From NCBI GenBank assembly GCA_030549495.1, contig JAUIRK010000730.1:1-64000 (forward strand): 64,000 nucleotides of DNA, given 5' to 3'. A program made the translations under genes and the position numbers. This stretch comes from Nectonema munidae (lineage: Eukaryota > Nematomorpha > Nectonematoida > Nectonematidae). The notes beneath the pieces were generated by a model. The model was not told the origin of the DNA. It saw only the letters and a program-made list of their open reading frames with translations, and did not search any database. This document shows positions 57,392-64,000 of the stretch, one piece after another. Within the stretch, counting starts at the first letter, position 1. Every line of letters starts with the position of its first letter.

Positions 57392-58089
57392 TTTGTAATT
57401 TAATTTAATATGACAAATATTCTAATTGATATTCTTAACATTAAAATACTTTGATGTATTCTTATAAAGTTTTAAGAAAAACAGAATTGTTCAGTTTTAT
57501 ACTTCCTTAAAATTGAGAGTATATGTCAATTGTGTTATCACAAGGGCAAACCATTTTTAGCCTAAAAATCCTTTTTTTTTGAATTTATAATCAAATTTTT
57601 TTCACTTTTTTGACCTAATAGAAAATTTGATGTTTTTCAATTAAAAAGATTCGCTTCTTAGATATAAAAAAAATAAAAAATTTAGAGTAAAATAACTATT
57701 ATTTTATAATAATATTTAATATTTTGGTTATTTAGAAATCGTTTTTAAAATTTTGTCTAACTAAGTACTTTTTAAATTTTATGACCTAAAAATTGAAAAA
57801 AACGAAAAAATAGTGCAAACTGGTTTAAAATTGGTTCACAGTGACTTTTTTTTTTAAGATTTTTTTGATTTTATTGACTCTTATTCGCCCTGGAAGGTGT
57901 GTATTTTCGAAATTTTTTAAAGGATGTTTTATTCGAAATTTTTATATTAGTTGGCTGGAGAGCCAACGCGGAGACAAAAAATACGCAGAAAAATTTTGCT
58001 AAACTTACACAACTTTTTTGTAGCCAGCATAACTTGATAAATATTAATCTTTTTCTAGTTTTTAAAGTAGTTTTTTAGTTGTCGGTATA
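57392..58089. other. AT-rich intergenic DNA, nothing recognised
   Basis: Low-complexity A/T stretches. No feature could be supported. Confidence 0.4.
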
Positions 58090-58215
58090 GCATCCAAGTG
58101 AAGAATAATCTTCCATGACTGGACAGATGGTAGGGATAGTGACGATGGGGTTTCAAACCCAGACCATCTGGATTGAGACCCTACGTTCCCACCACATCTG
58201 CCGATAAAGTTTTAG
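58090..58215 (-). repeat. Possible tRNA-derived SINE or tRNA relic
   Basis: The minus strand holds GGGTTTGAAACCC, a good B-box/T-arm match (GGTTTGAAACC), about 40 bases after GATGTGGTGGGAACGTAGGG, which could be a degenerate A box. The block is GC-richer than its flanks. The A-box match is poor, so a chance match is possible. Confidence 0.4.
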
Positions 58216-58232
58216 GAAGCTTTAGTCCATTA

Positions 58233-58603
58233 TCTCCCACTGATCTCATATGAGATCGGTTAGTTTAAGATTGGTTTACAGCGTTGCTGTTAAAACCATT
58301 TTAATTCCATTGCTTTTATGCAATTTTTAGAGTAGTAAAATATATTAATCTCTTTTTTTTTGATATTTGTTGCTTCTATAAGAGTCAAAAATTTGTGTTA
58401 AAGTAGGCAAAAGTGATTTTTTTTGAAAAAAAAACTTTTATACGCGAGACTGAAGATATTAGTTGATATAAAATTGTAACGATTGCCTTATTATTTGAAT
58501 AACACACAAAACTAATATTGCATTTGTTAAAAACTATAATATGTACAACATTTAAGTAAATAGATGACAATTGAAGATTGATCTCATATGAGATCAATGG
58601 GAG
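58233..58603. repeat. Palindromic GATCTCATATGAGATC pair in inverted arrangement
   Basis: TCTCCCACTGATCTCATATG with GAGATC at 58233-58257 recurs inverted, as a TCTCCCATTGATCTCATATG form, at about 58579-58603. Each copy holds the perfect 16-base palindrome. The ~320 bp between them are AT-rich and non-coding. Confidence 0.6.
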
Positions 58604-58899
58604 AATATGTTGGCAATTGTGTTTCTGTAAGTAAGCATAAAAAATTTCATGCAAAGCTTGTCAAATGGTTCTTGATATATAGTGTTCAAGAGTGTGTGAG
58701 ACAATTTTGCTCAGATGTACTTTTCTTTCAGTAGAAGATGTGACAAATGGACATACTTTGATTGAATGATCTAACACATGTATTGATCAAATCATTTTCT
58801 TTTACAGATATTTGTTTTTACGTTTTGAAATTGATAGCTTTTTACCTTGTTCTAATAACTGAAGTATATTTTCACAATGTACAAAAGATGTGAAAGATT

Positions 58900-59600
58900 T
58901 TTTTCATTGGAGAAGAATTGATATCATTTTGTGACAAAGAAAATGTTGAGTCTGCAGACCTGATACAGATGATCTTACTGTTAAAGAGGATCTTGATGAA
59001 GATGATTGCACTAAAGATGTTGAGATTGTCGATGTTGCAGGAACTCTTGAATTGCATGCTGTTGATGATGTTAATTTGGACACAAACGAAGATTGTAATA
59101 AAGTCAGTAGAAACAAAAAGCAGTCTTGATCTCCAAGTAAAAAAGAAGATTCAAGCAAGGAAGAAAAGAAAGCTTTGTAATTCTGTCCCAAAATGGGAAT
59201 ACAAAAAAGCTAAATACACATAAATTCATGAAAGAAGTGGAGCATGAAAACTCTATTGATAAAGTCTTATCGTTTAAACTGAGTTTTTGAAGAGGGAGTT
59301 CTTTTCTAAATATTAGTTGAATCGTTACTTCCTTTCAAAATCCTTTTCTTTTTTAATATTAACAGTGAAGGCAAATAATTTATTAAACAGACAAAGGAAT
59401 ATATATTTAGAAGAATATAAAAAAGATTTAAGTAGGATTTTTTGTTGGCTCCCATTTTTAAAAATCTTTGCACAACGATTTAAAATAATCAAGATTTTTA
59501 AATTCCAAGGGAGCTACAGCAGGAACCAACGATTTATTAAAAAAGATATTTCATTTAAACATTTTCTACCCACTAATTTTTTCATTTTATAAATGATCAA
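58900..59600 (+). mobile_element. Possible piggyBac-like (PGBD) fragment
   Basis: The plus strand at 58950-59130 encodes an acidic segment (DTDDLTVKEDLDEDDC, DVEIVDVAGTLELHAVDDV) followed by a lysine/serine-rich part and PKMGI / PKWEYKKAKYT. At about 59355-59460 it reads NNLLNRQRNIYLEEYKKDLS, close to the YAxQxN....TxEELKxFIGI block near the start of the piggyBac transposase domain. Frames change between the pieces. No ends were found. Moderate to weak. Confidence 0.4.
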
Positions 59601-59754
59601 AGTGATAAATGCACTGCCATATTTATCAAAACGAAATTAACTTTATAAGGTAAGGCTCTCTCTTGCTGAACACTTAACTTCTTAGAAAATGTGCTTTCAT
59701 ATTATATGGTTAGAGCTTTTCTAATATCACATATGATAATATTTTTAATCTATC

Positions 59755-60130
59755 TATCTTATATATATAATAATAGGCTAGCGTCTGTGTGTGTGTCTGT
59801 CGCTGGAAGCATTCTGCTTGGTTCAAATTATTGATGAATATGTTTTGTGTGGGTGTGATGAGTAATCTATCTCTATGTGTGTGTGTCGCTTGAAGTATTC
59901 TGATTGATTTAAATTATTATTTGTATGTTTTGTGTGTATTTTTATATTGTGTGTAATGAGCAAAAATACACAAAAAAGATATAACTATGCTAAAAACAAA
60001 TAACTCACCACCACACCATATAACACCATTAGCAACTCATCAGACCATATAAAAAATATGTACTACCAATGATCCTATGTTTCGAGCGAAGCGAGAAACC
60101 ACGACCGGAACGGCTACTAATATATAATAA
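59755..60130. mobile_element. Non-autonomous Helitron/Helentron-like element
   Basis: TATATATAATAATAGGCTAGCGTCTGTG on the left (59760-59785) mirrors a TATTATATATTAGTAGCCGT form on the right (inverted, about 60109-60128). Before the right end is TTTCGAGCGAAGCGAGAAAC, a short hairpin-forming stretch of the kind seen near Helitron 3' ends. Between them are TG-rich repeats and two similar ~110-bp stretches sharing TTGTGTGTGTCGCT...TTCTGNTTG. No coding. Class assignment is tentative. Confidence 0.4.
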
Positions 60131-60499
60131 AAACGATTTCACCTCCTTTTGTTATTTTATTTGCACTATCATTTTTCTTTTTTCCTTATTTTATGTGATT
60201 CTAATATGCTTCGTGAAGTTATATTTTTGTTAATTTTTTTAGTATTTCTTTTATCTTATTTATTGATTGATTGTGTTTGAAAATAAAATCTTTCCCCGAA
60301 AATTTTAGTGTCGTAATTCACTTTAATACTTTTGAATTATATATTTTTTATGAAATTATACTGACGGTTTATTAAGATCCTTCACATATCTACTAATATT
60401 TTTTATAATTTTTAGATAAAGATGACCTTCTTTTGTTGTAATGAATAGAAGTAAAAAATTGAAAGAATAGTTTAATTTTGTTTTTTTTCTAAAATTGAA

Positions 60500-61084
60500 A
60501 TGTACAAGGTATTGACATCGCTATTTCATACATCTTCTCTTATTTTGAAGAAGCCGTCTCTTTCCGAAAAAATGAAACGACCCTCCATGATTCTCAACTA
60601 CAACAAATGCATTTTTCCTCCCCAGCAATTGCATGAGGAGCGAAGACCGGCGGAATGCATCTTTGTTCGAAGAAATATCAAGTATAGTGCAAAAAAGTTG
60701 TGGCACTTTGCTTCTGTGATTCGTGGACTAAGTATCGATGCTGCTTACAAGCATTTGGGTTTCATTAATTATTATGGAGCTCGTATCATTACACTTGTGT
60801 TGAAGGAAGCACAGGAAGAAGCTGTGAAAAATCATCATGTTGAATTCAAGTCGAACATGTGGATTGCAGAGTCCATTCCTTACCAGGGTTTTGCAATCAA
60901 GGGCGTTAGAAAGCATGCTAGAGCTAGAAGAGCTATTATCAAGTATAAGTTCTGTCATTATGGAGTCAGATTGATTGAAGGCCCTCCACCAGAAACCTAC
61001 TATCCTAAAGACTATACATCATTAGAACTCATTGAAAGGTCCATTGAAGAAATCAGGAGAAAGAAAATTCAACAAGGCTTATAA
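60500..61084 (+). CDS. MRPL22: Mitochondrial ribosomal protein L22 (uL22m)
   Basis: A subunit of the large mitoribosomal subunit, lining the nascent-peptide exit tunnel. The frame is 194 residues (human 206), complete from ATG to TAA. The N-terminus (about 1-30) is basic and hydroxylated, fitting a mitochondrial import signal. PPQQLHEERRPAECIFVRRN (40-59) corresponds to human PPQLPGEPRRPAE...CRR. The uL22 fold spans about 57-162: IKYSAKKLWHFASVIRGLSI, ARIITLVLKEAQEEAVKNHH, VEFKSNMWIAES, the tunnel-loop region KGVRKHARARRAII, then CHYGVRLIEGPPPETYYP. There is no intron in the coding region. A polyadenylation signal follows closely. No sign of decay. Confidence 0.96.
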   Translation: MYKVLTSLFHTSSLILKKPSLSEKMKRPSMILNYNKCIFPPQQLHEERRPAECIFVRRNIKYSAKKLWHFASVIRGLSIDAAYKHLGFINYYGARIITLVLKEAQEEAVKNHHVEFKSNMWIAESIPYQGFAIKGVRKHARARRAIIKYKFCHYGVRLIEGPPPETYYPKDYTSLELIERSIEEIRRKKIQQGL

Positions 61085-61101
61085 CTCTTTTCTAAGTTAA
61101 A

Positions 61102-61107
61102 AATAAA
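61102..61107 (+). promoter_or_regulatory. Polyadenylation signal for MRPL22
   Basis: AATAAA 18 bases after the stop codon. Confidence 0.6.
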
Positions 61108-61109
61108 GC

Positions 61110-62187
61110 TCACTTTTTATTCTTACCATTTTTACATTTGAATGCCTTCAACAGTTTTATTAAAGAGTTCCAAACAGGCACCTATATTTGCGTCTGGTTA
61201 AATATTCTCAGTATTATGATAAAAGACTAGTGCACTTGCCCAAAACTATTGCCCTTAAAAGCCTTATCATGCATAACAGATAAACAATTAACCAAGTTAA
61301 GGCCAATGTCTATATTTCTAAGATTTTTGTTTCAGTTGAACTTCAATTCATAAAAATAAGAGATGTATAAAACTATATATTAGCTAAATTAGCTAGCTTG
61401 AACTACTTTTCAAGTTAGAATTTTGTATAAGTGTCTAAGTATGCTATAAAAATATTGAAAAATATTTTTATTAAAAAATAAAAAACGTTAGAATAAAATT
61501 TACGGTTTATTCTTTGTAAAAAATTCAAATATTGACATCAAGATAAAAATTTTTTTTTTGCAAAAATTTTTATGCTTTTTAGGCCAATACCTGTAAAGAA
61601 GGTACTCCTCCCAAAATTGTGTACTCTGCTTTACTAATATTTTTTACGGAACATTTTTGGTGATTCCTCATTTGTAGCATTTCCTTGTTGTGTTTCAAGC
61701 ATAAAAATGCAAAGGTACTTTTAAAGTAAATCTATCTCTGCTTCCTTTTTGCACGGTTATAGCCTTTTACCTTAAGGTGAAAGCAAGCCTTCTCCTTTAA
61801 AATGAGAATGTATTATCCCTCAAAGAAGTATTCCTTGTCTAGGTCAGGTGGATTTCTTTTCTAATCTTGCTTCCTGAATGTACTATTTCTTTTAACCTAA
61901 AGAATCTGGGTATAAACTTCCTGACCCTTTCCATGCTATACATGAAAACTTCAATAACTTAATTTCCTTAACGCTGCCTAACCTGATCCACCACTAAGAA
62001 GATGCATTTTCTGCTGTATATCTCCACAATTGGTTCAAATCACTACAAGCCAAACAATTATTTATTTGACTGAATGAAAATGGTGCTATGAGAACTGGCA
62101 TTCGGAAAATTGCTGTAGGAAAATTGACATTATGAAAACTGGCATTGTTTGGGCACTTCCATATTTTTAAGGGTATTTAAATTAAAC
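61110..62187. other. Downstream of MRPL22; short degenerate repeat at 62092-62147
   Basis: No gene was seen. Near the right side about four imperfect 15-base units of the form GAAAAYTGGCATTAT stand in tandem. The rest is AT-rich. Confidence 0.4.
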
Positions 62188-62340
62188 AGGGGGCGTGTGT
62201 AGGGTTGGCTAGATGCTGAATTAGATAACTCAAGGTCTTGGGTTCGATCCCGCATCAGGCTTGCTGTGCTCATAAATCGATACAAGCGGCGCAATTGTGC
62301 CTTCTCGATGAAAACAGCCTATAAAAAAACATTAAAAAAT
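62188..62340 (+). repeat. tRNA-derived SINE
   Basis: GGGGGCGTGTGTAGGGTTGG starts a tRNA-like head: A box GGTTGGCTAGATGCTG, B box GGTTCGATCCC at 62241-62251. A non-tRNA body (TGCTGTGCTCATAAATCG, CAAGCGGCGCAATTGTGCC) follows, then an A-rich tail AAAAAACATTAAAAAAT. The overall length of about 150 bp suits a SINE and is too long and unfolded for a tRNA gene. Confidence 0.75.
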
Positions 62341-63399
62341 AGGATTTATTTATTGAAATAAAATAAAATTCTCTCTGATTACAGCTTGTTTTCAAATAGT
62401 TTTTATATAGTGTGTTTTTAACCAATTTTTAACATTTTACGTAAAGAATTCTTTAGAGATTCATTTCATATTATGGGAATGCTTGCTGAACGGAACCTGT
62501 CTAAACTGGATTCAAGACCCGATAAAGTATCCAGATTGGAAAATATGTTGTTTATCAGGTGTTTATGCTTTAAATACATGATTCCTGCTTGAATATTTAT
62601 CCTTTTTATGTTAACCGAAAGTAATTGGCAATAAAGCAGAAAATTCAATTGAAAAACCAAGGTTAAAATTTATTCATTTTGTCCGTGATTGGAGTTTGAA
62701 ACTTTTATTACTCAATTCTTTGTCGTTTATTTACGCTTTTGGTGATGCAGAAAAACAACGATATATTCGTAATTGGACGAAAGAGTATGCAAAGAAGATT
62801 AGAAAAATAGAAATTGTGTGAAATCTTGAAAAGTCCCGTCTACGGTTTATCGAAATTAAGGTATAGAAAAGATCCGTTAAAATTTTTTTTTATGGTTTCT
62901 TCAACATAAAAAATAGAACTAAAATGTGATTAACTCAGAATTTCGGTTTATTGAGAATCCTGTTAATACGGGTTAGGCCAGGTCTGTACAAATTTTTTTG
63001 TGAAAGGAACGCTTTTAAAAATACGCACCTTCTAGAAGCCATGTGGCATACTAAAATAGGCATGGCAAGTTTTAAAGAAAAAAGAACGTTTTTTGTTAAT
63101 ATTTAAAGAAATTGTAAAGTTAAAAGTTACTTCATTGATTTAAAGTCTTTTATCATGTGATAAAATAAATGATCTTTCGTCAGCAAATTTTAATTTTTAA
63201 AGTTAATTTATTTTACATCTGTAGGAAAATGTAATCTTCAAGAAATATTTTTAATATTAAAACGTTTTTTATAAATTGTTATGAGATTGAATTAATTGCA
63301 CACTTAAAATAATATGTAGATAAAATGGGGCTGAGTCGTCATGAAAAAAGGAATGAAATAAAGTGATACGCGCAGTAAAACTAAAAAAGGAACGAAAAC
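62341..63399. other. AT-rich DNA, no supported feature
   Basis: Two short stretches resembling pogo/Tigger-type flanks (GGAACCTGTCTAAACTGGAT near 62500 and GAGAATCCTGTTAATACGGG near 62950) are noted, but the match is too weak to call. No genes. Confidence 0.3.
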
Positions 63400-64000
63400 C
63401 CTTTGATTTGAAAATGCCTATAAGTGTTAATCAAATTCGCGGTTTACTTCTAAAAATTGTCTCCAAAAACATTCATTCAAATTTTACAATGAAATATATG
63501 TTTTTATACCAAATCGATCATGCCAGTTACATTTCATGGCTCAATTTTTGCTTTTTGAAAATATCTGCAAGCGTTAATAAAATATGCGGTTTAAGTTTGA
63601 AAACTGTTTTCAAATATATCCACAATTTTATATAAAATATATATTTTTATACCAAATCAACCATGCTAGTTTCATTTATGGACTCAATTTTTGCAGTTAG
63701 GATTTGAAAATACCTATAAGTATCAATCAAATATGCGTTAGTTCTAAAATTTGTTTTCAAAAATATTGATTCAAATTTTACATGAAATATATGTTTTTAT
63801 AGCAAATAGACCATGATGGTTTCATTTCTGGACGCAGTTTTCGCATTTAGAGGTTTTAAATGTCCAAGAGTATCAATCAAATGTTCGATTTACGTCTAAT
63901 GTCTACAGAAATATTTTTGAAATTTAAATAAAATATCTGTTTTTATGCCAAATGGAAGATGCTGGTTTCATTTTTGGACTCAGGTAGGCATTTGTGGTTT
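63400..64000 (+). repeat. Diverged tandem repeat, unit about 143-150 bp, runs off the window
   Basis: Landmark TTTTTATACC/TTTTTATGCC recurs at 63501, 63644, 63794 and 63940, with CATGCTRGTTTCATTT, a GGACTCAATTTTTGC part and AATCAAATATGCG in each unit. It is the same family and orientation as 17200-17900. Confidence 0.8.

Noticed and set aside
58090-58215. Functional tRNA gene on the minus strand
   Set aside because: Only the B-box/T-arm region fits; acceptor and anticodon arms do not fold, so it is listed only as a possible SINE or relic.
62188-62265. Functional tRNA gene
   Set aside because: The A and B boxes fit, but the acceptor stem does not pair and a SINE body with an A-rich tail follows.
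63363-63635. 90-codon open frame at the right edge
   Set aside because: It is a translation of the ~145-bp tandem repeat, with matching units in different frames.

Overview
This is an AT-rich, intron-bearing, transposon-packed stretch of an animal nuclear genome. Three host protein genes are recognisable: NADPH-cytochrome P450 reductase, a SYAP1-type BSD-domain protein and mitochondrial ribosomal protein uL22m. There is also one nuclear tRNA-Asp gene. Repeat proteins of kinds common in arthropods (hAT/ZBED, piggyBac, IS630/Tc1, Jockey-like LINEs), together with the base composition, suggest a crustacean-like arthropod. A parasitic copepod such as a sea louse is my best guess, but it comes from memory of such genomes and nothing here proves it.

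Layout. 0.8-5.0 kb: decayed repeat-family gene (minus), then a decayed LINE (plus). 5.0-7.4 kb: hAT-type ends, a foldback element and a DNA transposon. 8.2-12.0 kb: an IS630/Tc1-like element split by a piggyBac with intact TTAA ends. 12.1-14.2 kb: POR on the minus strand in one uninterrupted frame. 15.0-17.9 kb: a GC-richer block, an 890-bp element with GACAATT-type end repeats, an unassigned GC-rich open frame and a ~145-bp tandem repeat. 18.75-22.4 kb: a whole-length ZBED-type hAT with a perfect 8-bp target duplication. 23-32 kb: AT-rich DNA with tandem repeats and several hAT pieces, one inserted in another.

32.7-50.5 kb: the SYAP1-like gene, rebuilt here as six phase-consistent exons (304 codons). 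Its introns hold a tRNA-Asp gene, two LINE fragments, a piggyBac remnant, a hAT remnant and several MITEs. 52.5-55.5 kb: decayed TTF/DUF4371-type hAT. 55.6 and 57.1 kb: two MITEs with perfect 8-bp duplications. 58-60 kb: SINE-like, piggyBac-like and Helitron-like pieces. 60.5-61.1 kb: MRPL22. 62.2 kb: a tRNA-derived SINE. 63.4 kb to the end: the same ~145-bp tandem repeat as at 17.2-17.9 kb.

The host genes are unrelated housekeeping genes and do not form a pathway together: POR feeds electrons to microsomal P450s, SYAP1 is a signalling adaptor and MRPL22 is a mitoribosome subunit. I did not find a convincing undescribed system. The most unusual items are the unassigned GC-rich frame near 17 kb, the nested-transposon chronologies, and a MITE whose border was tandemly duplicated after insertion.
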